From the NCBI RefSeq assembly GCF_000013405.1, contig NC_007759.1, positions 1,241,001 through 1,305,000 on the forward strand: 64,000 bases of DNA. Direction: 5' to 3'. The DNA comes from Syntrophus aciditrophicus SB (GTDB lineage Bacteria; Desulfobacterota; Syntrophia; Syntrophales; Syntrophaceae). Numbering within the stretch: the stretch's first letter is position 1; every line of letters starts with the position of its first letter. Below are positions 27,296 through 36,172 of this stretch, piece after piece. The notes below the pieces were generated by a model, which had not been told where the DNA came from, searched no databases, and saw only the letters and a program-made list of their open reading frames with translations. A program made the position numbers and the translations under genes.

Positions 27296-28661
27296 GAATT
27301 TTATCCTTCTCCAGTTCTCCAATTTCCTTTTCAATCTCATGCCGTCGGGGATCATTCTGAGCGAAATACTTCAGGGCCGCCTTGAAATGAAACAAAGCGC
27401 TCTCCTTCTTTTTGTTTTCCTTGAAAAACAATCCAAAATGATAATGCGACATCCCCTGATCCCCGGTCTTTCCGTAAGCCATTGCAAGATGGTAGCGGGC
27501 ATCCGTTTCGATGGAAGTCTTATTTTCAAGTAACTTCAATATTTTCAGCGATTCCTGAAAATTACCCGCGCTTGCATGAGCCCTTCCCAGATAAATGATT
27601 GTATTTTCATCATTCCTGTTTATAGACAAAGACCTTGATAAATAACGAATGGCATCATCCGTTTGACCTGTTCTAAAACATGCAATTCCCAGGTCCCGGA
27701 TGATATCCTCATCATTGGGGGCATGTTTCAGGGCCCGTTGAAAAGTCCTGATGGCTTCATCCGTCAACCCCAGTCTTTCCTGTGTCAGGGCGAGACCATA
27801 CAGGGCGTCCACATCTGCGGGATTCCTGTCGATGGCATTCTGAAATGATGTCAGCCTGAGTTCCGGGTTGTTACCGATGAACAGGAGATAGACCTGAATT
27901 CTTTTCAATCCTCCGACAATACACTCTTTTCCTGTTTCCCGGTATCGGACCTGGAGAAGGCCGTCAAGGTAGCGGATCCTCTCATCGGTGCCGGGATGGG
28001 TCAGAAAATAGGAAGGGACGCTTTTTGAGTAAAATTCATACTTCCTCATGATCTTAAGAAAATCGAGCATGGATTTCCCATTGTAGCCGGAACCGACCAG
28101 ATAGGTTATTCCCAAGCGGTCGGCTTCTTCTTCATGATCCCGGCTGTATTTGAGATTCATACTGGTGACCGCGGCCATGGAAAAGCTTGTGAGGGCGGCT
28201 GTTGCTTCTCCGCCTCCCCCGAGAAATGCGCCGGCCAGGATGGCCGCAAGGGCTGCGATATTCATCCGGGTTGATTTTTCAATGATCGCGGCGATATGGC
28301 GGGCATTGATGTGGGCGATTTCGTGGGCCAGAACACCGGCCAGTTCGCTTTCCTTTTCAACAAGGTTTATCAGTCCCTTATTGACATAGACATAGCCTCC
28401 CGGGGTTGCAAAGGCATTGACAGCGGAACTGTTGATGACGAAGAACCTGAATTCGAAAGGGGCTTTCGGTGAATGGGCAAGGACAAGATGACCCACACGA
28501 TTCACGTAATCATTGATCCTTTGATTTTTAAGCAGGAGCTTGCTTTTCTCCAGTTTTTCGTAGAATTCTTTTCCCAGTTTTTTTTCGTCCTCCAGAGTGA
28601 AGGAGGCCTGTGCCATGGCGGCATTCAGAAAAAAGGAAAGAATAAAAACCACGGCAATCAT
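27276..28661 (-). CDS. M48 zinc metallopeptidase with TPR repeats (BepA-like)
   Basis: A 461-aa exported protein: an N-terminal signal segment ending near AQA, then an M48 peptidase domain with HEIAH (zinc ligands) and a downstream DHEEEADRLG, and finally several tetratricopeptide repeats (for example DALYGLALTQERLG). The layout is that of BepA/YfgC, a periplasmic protease that assists outer-membrane assembly. It is convergent with the HD-GYP gene and divergent from cmk. Function is by family. Confidence 0.87.
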   Translation of the reverse strand: MIAVVFILSFFLNAAMAQASFTLEDEKKLGKEFYEKLEKSKLLLKNQRINDYVNRVGHLVLAHSPKAPFEFRFFVINSSAVNAFATPGGYVYVNKGLINLVEKESELAGVLAHEIAHINARHIAAIIEKSTRMNIAALAAILAGAFLGGGGEATAALTSFSMAAVTSMNLKYSRDHEEEADRLGITYLVGSGYNGKSMLDFLKIMRKYEFYSKSVPSYFLTHPGTDERIRYLDGLLQVRYRETGKECIVGGLKRIQVYLLFIGNNPELRLTSFQNAIDRNPADVDALYGLALTQERLGLTDEAIRTFQRALKHAPNDEDIIRDLGIACFRTGQTDDAIRYLSRSLSINRNDENTIIYLGRAHASAGNFQESLKILKLLENKTSIETDARYHLAMAYGKTGDQGMSHYHFGLFFKENKKKESALFHFKAALKYFAQNDPRRHEIEKEIGELEKDKIPKIPGR

Positions 28662-28894
28662 TGCTTTTTCGCATTAAAAACGGAATTTGTCATCTGAAAT
28701 ACAAATCCTGTAATTCCTGATATTTCCGGGGTCGTTTTTTACAGAAGAAAAAAACGTCGATTCTGGATTTTCGCTCTACTTATATCATTGCCCGAAAAAG
28801 CATGCTATATAAATCGACTCCTTTGCGGCCAGAGCTCTTGTTGAATTCCGATGTTCAGGTGGCAAGAGGAAAAATTCAACAGAAAAAGTTGGTA

Positions 28895-29572
28895 ATGATG
28901 ATAAAGAAACTGCTTATCACAATCGACGGTCCTGCGGGATCGGGAAAAAGCACCGCGAGCAAAGCCCTGGCGCGGGAACTTTCCTACCTTTATCTGGATA
29001 CGGGCGCCCTTTATCGGGCAATTGCCAGTAAAGTCATCAAAGAAAAAAAGAATCCCGATGACGAGCAGGCCATGCAGGACCTCACAAATTCTTTGAATCT
29101 GCGTCTTGAAGCGGAATGTGGGGTATTGAGAATTATACTGGACAATGAGGATATCACCGACCACCTCCGAACGGAGGAAGTCGGGCTTATGGCCTCGAAA
29201 GTATCGTCTCTGCCTAGAATCCGGGAAGTTCTTCTGCCGATTCAGCAGAAATTCGGGTGCTGCGGCGGTATTGTGGCTGAAGGAAGGGATATGGGGACCG
29301 TGGTCTTCCCGAATGCGGATCTGAAGTTCTTTCTTCATGCAACCGTTTCCGAACGGGCGATGAGGCGCCACCGGGAACTGATTGAGGCAGGACTTCCCTC
29401 TCAGCTGGAAATTGTTGAAAGTAAGATGGAATTAAGGGACAGACAGGATACCGAACGCTCGATTGCTCCTCTCAAGATTCCCGCTGATGCCGTTGTTATC
29501 GATTCCACTGCATTGGCTTTCGAGGAAGTCGTGGCCGCGATGCTGAATGCCGTAAAATTTCTGCTGTCCTGA
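28895..29572 (+). CDS. cmk: Cytidylate kinase
   Basis: A 225-aa P-loop kinase that phosphorylates CMP and dCMP. The Walker A GPAGSGKST is at residues ~13-21 and RDMGTVVFP lies in the mid region. Start at MMIKK is set by family length; a longer in-frame extension with no conservation begins 31 codons upstream. cmk immediately before rpsA is a widespread bacterial arrangement, and the pair may share transcripts. Confidence 0.94.
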   Translation: MMIKKLLITIDGPAGSGKSTASKALARELSYLYLDTGALYRAIASKVIKEKKNPDDEQAMQDLTNSLNLRLEAECGVLRIILDNEDITDHLRTEEVGLMASKVSSLPRIREVLLPIQQKFGCCGGIVAEGRDMGTVVFPNADLKFFLHATVSERAMRRHRELIEAGLPSQLEIVESKMELRDRQDTERSIAPLKIPADAVVIDSTALAFEEVVAAMLNAVKFLLS

Positions 29573-29632
29573 TACGGCATGGAAACCGGTTGCTCTCTTG
29601 TAACCGTTGAATTTTCCAAGTTCGAATTACAC

Positions 29633-29650
29633 TTGCTATTTTTATAGCAA
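29633..29650 (+). promoter_or_regulatory. 7-bp inverted repeat upstream of rpsA
   Basis: A perfect TTGCTAT (29633-29639)-TTTT-ATAGCAA (29644-29650) inverted repeat lies 57 bp before the rpsA start. It could be an operator, an RNA hairpin acting on S1 autogenous control, or a weak terminator of cmk. Confidence 0.35.
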
Positions 29651-29707
29651 TGTGTTAGTGTTCATTCTTTATACAAAGGTTTTATTAAATTCCAGGGGGG
29701 ATGGTAA

Positions 29708-31468
29708 ATGGTTAACGATGACAACCTAATTTCAGAACAAAAGGAAGAAAAAGGAGAAGGTGGAGGAAATCAGCAGAATCAGAACAGCGAAGACATGATG
29801 GGTTTCAAGGAACTCTATGAACAGAGTCTTCAGAGTGTTCATCTGGGGGAACTTGTAACCGGCAAAATCGTTCAGATAAACTCTGACATGGTTATGGTGG
29901 ATGTTGGCTGGAAAACAGAAGGATACATACCAGCGAAGGAACTCAGGGATGAAGAAGGCAACATTGCCGTCAATGTCGGAGATGAAATCGAAGTGATGGT
30001 GGAGAGACGGGATCAGGAAGGGAATCTCGTTCTCTCGAGAGATAAAGCCGCCAAAATGAAAATCTGGGATGATGTAAAAGCGGCCTGTGACAACAATCTT
30101 CCGGTAAAAGGGATGATCGTTGAAAGGGTGAAGGGCGGTTTGTCTGTGGATATCGGAATTTCAGCGTTTCTCCCGGGTTCCCAGGTGGACATCCGTCCGG
30201 TCAGGGATCTCGATAAATATGTCGGTCAGACGTTGATGTTTGATGTGCTCAAGTACGATCGCAAGAGGAACAACGTGGTTCTGTCGAGAAGATCGATCCT
30301 TGAACAGGAACGAGAAGTTGAAAAACAGGAAACCCTTGCCAATATTTCTGAAGGTGTCGTTGTTGAAGGAATCATCAAGAATATCACCGATTATGGCTTA
30401 TTTATAGATTTGGGAGGCATTGACGGTCTTCTTCATGTGACGGATATTTCCTGGGGAAGGATAACCAAGCCTTCAGAAGCTTTCAACAGGGGAGACAAGA
30501 TCACGGTAAAGGTTCTTTCATTCGACCGAGAAAAAGAGCGAGTTTCCCTTGGGCTCAAGCAACTGACGGAAAATCCCTGGGAAATGATTACGGAACAGTA
30601 TCCCGTGGGTGCAATTGTTGAAGGAAAAGTGGTCAATCTAACGGATTACGGTGCATTTGTGGAGCTGGCTCCCGGTGTCGAAGGGTTGATCCATGTATCG
30701 GAGATGTTCTGGACAAGAGAAATCAGACATCCCTCCAAGGTATTATCTCTGGGCCAGAACGTTAAAGTCATGATTCTTGATGTCAACAAGGAAAACAAGA
30801 GAATTTCTCTGGGACTGAAGCAGACGACGGATAACCCCTGGGAAACCTTGAAGCAGAAGTACCCGGAAGGGACCCTCATCAAGGGTGTCATAAGAAATGT
30901 GACCAATTTTGGTATATTTGTCGGCGTTGAGGATGGAATTGACGGACTTGTCCATGTATCCGACATTTCCTGGAAACAGCGAGTCAAACACCCTTCGGAA
31001 ATCTACAAGAAAGGTCAGGAGATCGAGGCCGTTGTCCTGAATATCGATGTTGAAAGTGAAAAATTTTCCCTGGGTATCAAACAGATCGAAAAGAATCCCT
31101 GGGAGGAGTTCTGTGAGAAATATACCGCGGGTTCGATTGTTTCCGGGAAAGTTACCAATCTGACCGAATTCGGAATCTTTGTTGAGGTCGAGGAAGGCAT
31201 TGAAGGCCTGGTTCATATTTCAGAATTGAGTCACAAAAGGGTGAAAACCGCGTCCGAAATATTTTCCATAGGAGATGCGGTTTCTGCCGTTGTGAAAAGT
31301 GTCGATGTGAAAGGTAGAAAAATAAGACTGAGCATCAAGGACACGGAAGTGAATCCTGAAGCTGGCCGTTCGGTCAGTCAATACCTTAATAATCGTGAAA
31401 ACGTGGGGTCCAGTCTGGGAAAGGCCCTGGCGGATCTGGACGTAAAACTAACGGATCCGAACAACTGA
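29708..31468 (+). CDS. rpsA: 30S ribosomal protein S1
   Basis: A 586-aa protein with six S1 OB-fold repeats (for example ITDYGLFIDLGGIDGLLHV, LTDYGAFVELAPGVEGLIHV and NFGIFVGVEDGIDGLVHV). S1 binds mRNA leaders and helps load them on the 30S subunit. AGGGGGG lies seven bases before the ATG at 29708; an ATG at 29701 runs into a stop. It follows cmk by about 135 bp and precedes sppA by 16 bp. Confidence 0.96.
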   Translation: MVNDDNLISEQKEEKGEGGGNQQNQNSEDMMGFKELYEQSLQSVHLGELVTGKIVQINSDMVMVDVGWKTEGYIPAKELRDEEGNIAVNVGDEIEVMVERRDQEGNLVLSRDKAAKMKIWDDVKAACDNNLPVKGMIVERVKGGLSVDIGISAFLPGSQVDIRPVRDLDKYVGQTLMFDVLKYDRKRNNVVLSRRSILEQEREVEKQETLANISEGVVVEGIIKNITDYGLFIDLGGIDGLLHVTDISWGRITKPSEAFNRGDKITVKVLSFDREKERVSLGLKQLTENPWEMITEQYPVGAIVEGKVVNLTDYGAFVELAPGVEGLIHVSEMFWTREIRHPSKVLSLGQNVKVMILDVNKENKRISLGLKQTTDNPWETLKQKYPEGTLIKGVIRNVTNFGIFVGVEDGIDGLVHVSDISWKQRVKHPSEIYKKGQEIEAVVLNIDVESEKFSLGIKQIEKNPWEEFCEKYTAGSIVSGKVTNLTEFGIFVEVEEGIEGLVHISELSHKRVKTASEIFSIGDAVSAVVKSVDVKGRKIRLSIKDTEVNPEAGRSVSQYLNNRENVGSSLGKALADLDVKLTDPNN

Positions 31469-31484
31469 TTCTAGGCGCGATTCT

Positions 31485-32414
31485 ATGAAACGACATCCGG
31501 TGATCTGGGGGATTTTCCTGCTGCTGATTCTCCTGATTGGGTTTTTTTCCCTGATTTATGGGGTTACATCCATCACCGGGATGCGGGACGGATTTACTAC
31601 TGCGGACAAAATCGGCATTGCTCCGATCGACGGTGTCATCAAAGATTCCACGGATGTTGTGAAGAATCTGCAGGAATTCGGTAAAGACGATTCCGTGAAG
31701 GGTGTTGTTCTGCGCATTAATTCTCCGGGGGGGGGCGTTGCCCCTTCTCAGGAGATTTACGAAGCAGTCATGGAACTCCGCAAGAAAAAAAGAGTGCTTG
31801 TTTCCATGAGTTCTGTGGCTGCATCCGGCGGATATCTGATTGCCTGTGCCGGAGAAAAGATTATCGCCAATCCCGGCACATTGACGGGGAGCGTTTCCGC
31901 AATCATGTATTTTACGAATGCGGAAGAATTGATGAAAAAGGTGGGGGTGAAGGCTTCCACGATAAAAAGTGGAAAATATAAGGATATCGGATCTCCGATC
32001 CGGGAAATGACCGGAGAGGAAAAGGCCCTGCTCCAAGGTCTTGTGGATGATATTTACATCCAGTTCCTCGATGTAGTCGTCAGGAACCGGCGCATTTCCG
32101 AGGAGGCATTAAAGCAGATCGCCGATGGCAGAATTTTTACAGGGAAACAGGCTCAGCAATTGGGGCTTGTGGACTATCTCGGCGATATGGAATATGCGGT
32201 CCGGATGCTTGCAAAAATGGTCGGAATTTCGGGCGAGCCGGTCGTTGTTTATCCCCAGAAAAAATATGAATCCATGCTTGATTATTTCTTTGAACGGGCG
32301 GGTTCCACAATGGCCCATGTGTTTTTCAGGGATCAGACCATTCCTTATGGCATTCATTATCTCGTTGATTCTTACGGCTTGCGGATGTTGGCGCCTGCGG
32401 GCATGGAGCAGTGA
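31485..32414 (+). CDS. sppA: Signal peptide peptidase SppA (S49)
   Basis: A 309-aa single-domain SppA of the S49 family. An N-terminal membrane anchor (WGIFLLLILLIGFFSLI) is followed by a Clp-like fold. The nucleophile serine lies in VSMSSVAASGG and the lysine partner in STIKSGKYKDIG. It degrades cleaved signal peptides in the membrane. A run of nine G residues (31727-31735) encodes PGGG in frame. It begins 16 bp after rpsA and may be read through from it. Confidence 0.92.
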   Translation: MKRHPVIWGIFLLLILLIGFFSLIYGVTSITGMRDGFTTADKIGIAPIDGVIKDSTDVVKNLQEFGKDDSVKGVVLRINSPGGGVAPSQEIYEAVMELRKKKRVLVSMSSVAASGGYLIACAGEKIIANPGTLTGSVSAIMYFTNAEELMKKVGVKASTIKSGKYKDIGSPIREMTGEEKALLQGLVDDIYIQFLDVVVRNRRISEEALKQIADGRIFTGKQAQQLGLVDYLGDMEYAVRMLAKMVGISGEPVVVYPQKKYESMLDYFFERAGSTMAHVFFRDQTIPYGIHYLVDSYGLRMLAPAGMEQ

Positions 32415-32540
32415 CATTGGATTTAGGCCGAAAAACTCACCGGATTTCTAAGCAATACCGCCGTTATAGATTCCTCTTCCATCAGGATTCTTCTCTCGAA
32501 TAAAGAATCCAGAGATTATATGGAAATATTTCCAAAGGAA

Positions 32541-32577
32541 TTAAAAAGAAGAAAGGGGAATTCTGATTTCCCCTTTC
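32541..32577 (-). terminator. Intrinsic terminator of the sigma-4-like gene
   Basis: A 10-bp stem GAAAGGGGAA (32551-32560)/TTCCCCTTTC (32568-32577) is followed on the minus strand by a T-rich run (TTCTTTTTAA). It sits just past the stop of the minus-strand gene at 32588. Confidence 0.75.
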
Positions 32578-32587
32578 AGACGCAAAC

Positions 32588-32872
32588 TTACACGGCATCC
32601 CATTCATTGCTGGGTAACGCAAAATCTTTCAATTGATCGCGACGTTTTTTGTGCTGAAGTTTTTTCAGCGCCTTCGCTTCAATCTGGCGAATTCTTTCAC
32701 GCGTGACTCCCATCATGTCGCCGACTTCCTCAAGTGTAAACGGGCCGTAATTACAGGCGACCCAAGTGCAATTCAGGAAGGATTCATTTTTCAGATACCA
32801 TTCACACGTTGTATCTTCGCAGATTGCCTGAATTATCCCGCCCTTTTTTTTGCACCGGTATTTATTAATCAA
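32588..32872 (-). CDS. Stand-alone sigma70 region 4-like DNA-binding protein
   Basis: A 94-aa protein whose C-terminal half is a sigma-70 region 4 helix-turn-helix ([20 protein letters not shown], followed by AKALKKL), the part that reads the -35 box, without regions 2 and 3. The first half is rich in cysteines (Cys6, then CEDTTC and a later pair), which could bind a metal. The start is a TTG with AAGGAG nine bases upstream; there is no ATG. Similar proteins occur in deltaproteobacteria as regulators of unknown target. It is divergent from the HU gene and has its own terminator. Confidence 0.75.
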   Translation of the reverse strand: MINKYRCKKKGGIIQAICEDTTCEWYLKNESFLNCTWVACNYGPFTLEEVGDMMGVTRERIRQIEAKALKKLQHKKRRDQLKDFALPSNEWDAV

Positions 32873-33116
32873 TGAAATTATCTCCTTTTAAAAATTTAGA
32901 CAAAAATTAATCATCCTGAACGATAATGTCAACAGTAAATGCAACCCTCCCGTACAAAAACTGATTCAGGTATGGAAAATTGTCTTGACTTTCAACCTAA
33001 AATAATTAATAGTCCGCCAAATTGAGAGGCATATTAGCCGGTTATTTGAAATTACTGTTGATCACGCATTACGCACTATATAGGATTTCGAAGCAGCAGT
33101 TACACAGGGAGGTGTT

Positions 33117-33398
33117 ATGAACAAGTCCGAGCTCATTGAAGCTTTGAGCAAAAAAGAAGGCCTTACGGAAAAAAAAGCCATTGAGGTGATTAATCTGCTT
33201 TTTAAAGGATTCACCGAGGAACTGCAAAAGGGAGGTCGTATCGAAATACGTGGTTTCGGCAGCTTCGTCGTCAGAAATTACAATGCCTACACAGGCAGAA
33301 ATCCGAAAACAGGTAAAAACATTAAAGTATCTCCTAAAAGATTGCCTTTTTTCAAGGTTGGCAAAGAGCTTAAAGAGCGCGTTGACGGCAAGGTATGA
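33117..33398 (+). CDS. HU/IHF-family DNA-binding protein
   Basis: A 93-aa histone-like protein with the beta-arm sequence IEIRGFGSFVVRNYNAYTGRNPKTG and a final conserved KVGKELK. It bends DNA and organises the nucleoid. The GRNPKTG tip resembles both HU and IHF-beta; the subtype is uncertain. The ATG is preceded by GGAGG. A possible promoter TTGACT-16-TAATAG lies at 32985-33012. It is followed by a terminator. Confidence 0.92.
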   Translation: MNKSELIEALSKKEGLTEKKAIEVINLLFKGFTEELQKGGRIEIRGFGSFVVRNYNAYTGRNPKTGKNIKVSPKRLPFFKVGKELKERVDGKV

Positions 33399-33474
33399 TT
33401 TGAGCAAGTCCGGCGCTTCACTTCGGGAAGAGATAAAACGACGTTGATCAACGTTCATTTAAAAGTTAAACATT

Positions 33475-33503
33475 AAGGAGGCTGAAAAGAGTCTCCTTTT
33501 TTA
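33475..33503 (+). terminator. Terminator of the HU gene
   Basis: A 9-bp stem AAGGAGGCT (33475-33483)/AGTCTCCTT (33490-33498, one G-T pair) with a GAAAAG loop is followed by a T-run into ATTG. Confidence 0.85.
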
Positions 33504-33522
33504 TTGCCCGCGTTTCTTGCGA

Positions 33523-34224
33523 TCAGAGCGGCATAATTCCCTCTTCACGGAAACTGAAAAACCGGTTCTCGCCGATGATCAGGTGATCGTGCACCATGAT
33601 GTCCAAGAGCTTAGCCGTATCTGTAATAGTACGGGTCAACCTGATGTCGGCATCGGAAGGCTTGACGAACCCTGAAGGATGGTTATGCACCAGAATCAGT
33701 GCAGAGGACTTGTGGGAGAGCGCTCTTTCGATCACCTGCCGAGGGTAGACAACAGCCTGGTTGACAATACCCTTCTGGATCGTTTCGAAGGCGATGATCC
33801 GATTCTGCGTATCCAGGTAAAGAACGCAGAAATTTTCATCCTTCAGACCGCCCAAGGCGGTTTTACAGAAATCCAGCAGTTCGCCGGTGCAGCTGATCTG
33901 TGGTTTTTCCCGAGCTTTTTCCTGAAGATACAGGGCGCTCATTTCCTTGACCATCCGAACGAGTCCCGCTGCATGAGCACTGATGCCTCTCACGGCGGTC
34001 AATTCTTCCAATTCCGCGTCCATGATTCCCTTCAGAGAGCCGAATCGCTCTAGAAGATCCTTAGACAGGCTCTTGATGTCTTTTCTCGGGATGGCATAGG
34101 AGAGAAGAAGTTCCACCGCTTCATAGTCATGAAGGGCCTGGAGTCCGCATTTAAAAAACTTCTTTTTCAGGCGCTGACGGTGCCCGATATAGTGAGGTTC
34201 AGGTATCTCAGGTGTCGGTGTCAT
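33523..34224 (-). CDS. radC: RadC family protein (JAB/MPN domain)
   Basis: A 233-aa protein with an N-terminal helix-hairpin-helix segment and a C-terminal JAMM metalloprotease-like domain, with HNHPSG and the downstream D (SDADIRL) as metal ligands. The role is disputed despite the historic DNA-repair name. The ATG at 34224 is preferred; a frame extending to 34449 runs over the hairpin before sodB. It lies downstream of sodB on the same strand. Confidence 0.92.
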   Translation of the reverse strand: MTPTPEIPEPHYIGHRQRLKKKFFKCGLQALHDYEAVELLLSYAIPRKDIKSLSKDLLERFGSLKGIMDAELEELTAVRGISAHAAGLVRMVKEMSALYLQEKAREKPQISCTGELLDFCKTALGGLKDENFCVLYLDTQNRIIAFETIQKGIVNQAVVYPRQVIERALSHKSSALILVHNHPSGFVKPSDADIRLTRTITDTAKLLDIMVHDHLIIGENRFFSFREEGIMPL

Positions 34225-34289
34225 GGATTCCGTGGTTAAGATAACAAAATGAGCTGGAGTTGATTGGGAAAACCGGAGATAGCGCGGGT

Positions 34290-34330
34290 GCAACCCTGCC
34301 AGGGGGGCGCGATGTCCCCGGCAGGGTTGC
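34290..34330. terminator. Strong hairpin between sodB and radC
   Basis: Arms GCAACCCTGCC (34290-34300) and GGCAGGGTTGC (34320-34330) pair perfectly over 11 bp, with a further GGGG/CCCC pairing inside. It begins 10 bases past the sodB stop but has no T-tract, so transcription may be slowed or RNA protected rather than ended. Confidence 0.6.
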
Positions 34331-34340
34331 GTGATGCCGC

Positions 34341-34946
34341 TTAACCCATGCGGGAATTGACGAAATCCCAGTTGATCAGTTTGTCCACGAAGGTGTTCAG
34401 ATATTCCGCCCGACGGTTCTGATAATCCAGATAATAAGCATGTTCCCATACGTCGACCGTCAGAAGAGGCTTCTGGCCGTGGGTGAGTGGATTGTCCGCA
34501 TTGCCGGTTTTAACGATCTTCAACGAATCCTGCTCCAGGACAAGCCAGGCCCAGCCGCTGCCGAACTGCGTCATGCCTGCGTTTTTGAATTCCTCGGCAA
34601 ACTTTTCAAAACTTCCCCAGGTGTCTTTGATTCGCACCGCTATGTTGCCTGTCGGCTGGCCACCGCCGTTCGGTTTCATGCAATTCCAGTAAAAGGTGTG
34701 ATTCCAGACCTGAGCCACATTGTTGAAAATGCCTACCTTTGACGGATCGGCACTCGTCTTTTCGATGACGGATTCCATGGTTTCATTAAGCAGGACCATT
34801 TCTGGAAGCAGTTTGTTGGCATTGTCCACATAGGCCTGGTGGTGCTTGCCATGATGAAATTCAAGAGTTCTGGCACTGATGTATGGTTCCAGAGCGTTCT
34901 TTGGATAAGGTAAATCAGGTAACAAAATGGGCAGATGAATGAGCAT
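34341..34946 (-). CDS. sodB: Superoxide dismutase, Fe/Mn family
   Basis: A 201-aa cytosolic superoxide dismutase. Metal ligands are seen in EFHHGKHHQAYVDN, in a central HTFYWN and in DVWEHAYYLDYQN. Iron and manganese types cannot be told apart safely here. The ATG at 34946 is chosen because AAGGAG lies eight bases before it; an ATG two codons earlier is too close to that site. In an otherwise anaerobic gene set it suggests tolerance of oxygen exposure. It is upstream of radC. Confidence 0.94.
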   Translation of the reverse strand: MLIHLPILLPDLPYPKNALEPYISARTLEFHHGKHHQAYVDNANKLLPEMVLLNETMESVIEKTSADPSKVGIFNNVAQVWNHTFYWNCMKPNGGGQPTGNIAVRIKDTWGSFEKFAEEFKNAGMTQFGSGWAWLVLEQDSLKIVKTGNADNPLTHGQKPLLTVDVWEHAYYLDYQNRRAEYLNTFVDKLINWDFVNSRMG

Positions 34947-35184
34947 AATCATATCTCCTTTCTGGTTGTTTTACCGTTAAGTCCCGAAAGGGATAGATCC
35001 TCATCAGGGACCGTATCCCCAAACCGCATGCATTAATGTCATCAATCCTCTGTCCGGTATTTTCCGGGATGGAAAGGATCGGGTCAAACCGCTTTAGAGA
35101 CTGAAGCTGTTCCCGCAGAAAGTCTGCAAACCCGGCTATATATTTGATATATATCTTTTATACATCACGGATACAGGCGCACGT

Positions 35185-35844
35185 TCATAAAGACGCGAGC
35201 TCCAGAACCTTCAGGACCAGTTTTTCAATACCCGACGCAACGTCTCGAATGCCCGGCCCCAGCATGTAAGCCGGCGTGGTGACCAGCTTATTCCGTAAAT
35301 CAACGCAGATGTCTTCAACGCCTGCGGTGTGGTGCTTTCCGCCCATGGCTTCAATGGCCTCTGCCGTTGCCGGATCGTTTCCGATGGTGACTTCGGGATC
35401 ATAACCGCTCAGGGCTTTGGTCAGGGTTGCCGGGGCGATGCAGATGGCGCCGATGGGTTTGCCTGCCTGCACCATTTCGACAAGGAGGCGTTTCACGTCC
35501 GGCTGAACCTCGGCGTCGTCCCGCTTAAAGGCAAAATTGCTGAGATTTTTTGTCGCTCCCAGCCCTCCGGGAAGAATGAGGCCGTCAATATCGGAGGCCT
35601 TAACCTCGCGGATATCCCGAATATCCCCTCTGGCGATTCTTGCCGATTCAACGAGGACATTTCTTTTTTCCTTCATCGGTTGGCCCGTCAAGTGATTCAT
35701 GACATCATTCTGCTCCATGTCGGGAGCCATGCACAGGATTTCCGCCCCGGCCCTGTCCAGATTGAGAAGAGTGAGAACCGCCTCATGAATTTCCGAACCG
35801 TCGTAAACGCCGCACCCCGAAAGCAGGACGCCGATTATTGCCAT
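35185..35844 (-). CDS. elbB: DJ-1/PfpI glyoxalase-like protein (ElbB-like)
   Basis: A 219-aa class I glutamine-amidotransferase-fold protein with a nucleophile cysteine in GAICIAPA. The opening IGVLLSGCGVYDGSEIHEAV and the loop ILPGGLGATKNL are characteristic of ElbB, linked historically to isoprenoid metabolism and shown to have glyoxalase-like activity in relatives. The ATG at 35844 with AAAGGGG upstream is chosen over a longer frame reaching 36039. It is transcribed apart from sodB. Confidence 0.85.
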   Translation of the reverse strand: MAIIGVLLSGCGVYDGSEIHEAVLTLLNLDRAGAEILCMAPDMEQNDVMNHLTGQPMKEKRNVLVESARIARGDIRDIREVKASDIDGLILPGGLGATKNLSNFAFKRDDAEVQPDVKRLLVEMVQAGKPIGAICIAPATLTKALSGYDPEVTIGNDPATAEAIEAMGGKHHTAGVEDICVDLRNKLVTTPAYMLGPGIRDVASGIEKLVLKVLELASL

Positions 35845-36172
35845 GTTTTTTACCCCTTTCCTGCCTGTTTTGCTGAAAAACAATGATGACTGAACTGCAA
35901 ACTCCCGAGAAATTGTTTTAAAAAGTTTTTTCTCCGGGAGCGTAACCTGCTGACCGTTTTTCCCTTTTTCCGGCAGAGGCTGGAAGCGGGAAAGCATCCG
36001 ATGATTCGTTAATTTAATCAAAAGGGAAGGGCGTGTCAATTCGAATTATTCCGATTTCGAATCAGAGAGAATGGCGAGGTGCGGGGCAGAGTCGATGCAG
36101 GCTTATATCATGCGGCCGTTGATGAAGCGATCGCCTAACCGGAGAAGCATACGCTTTCGAAGGGAATTGAAA
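35845..36172. other. 328-bp intergenic region, elbB to priA
   Basis: No gene, RNA or clear promoter recognised. It carries an unused in-frame extension of the elbB frame that lacks conservation, and a short GC-rich stretch. Confidence 0.4.

Noticed and set aside
31727-31735. Nine-G run in sppA as a phase-variation tract
   Set aside because: The frame is intact and PGGG is conserved in this family, so coding constraint explains it.
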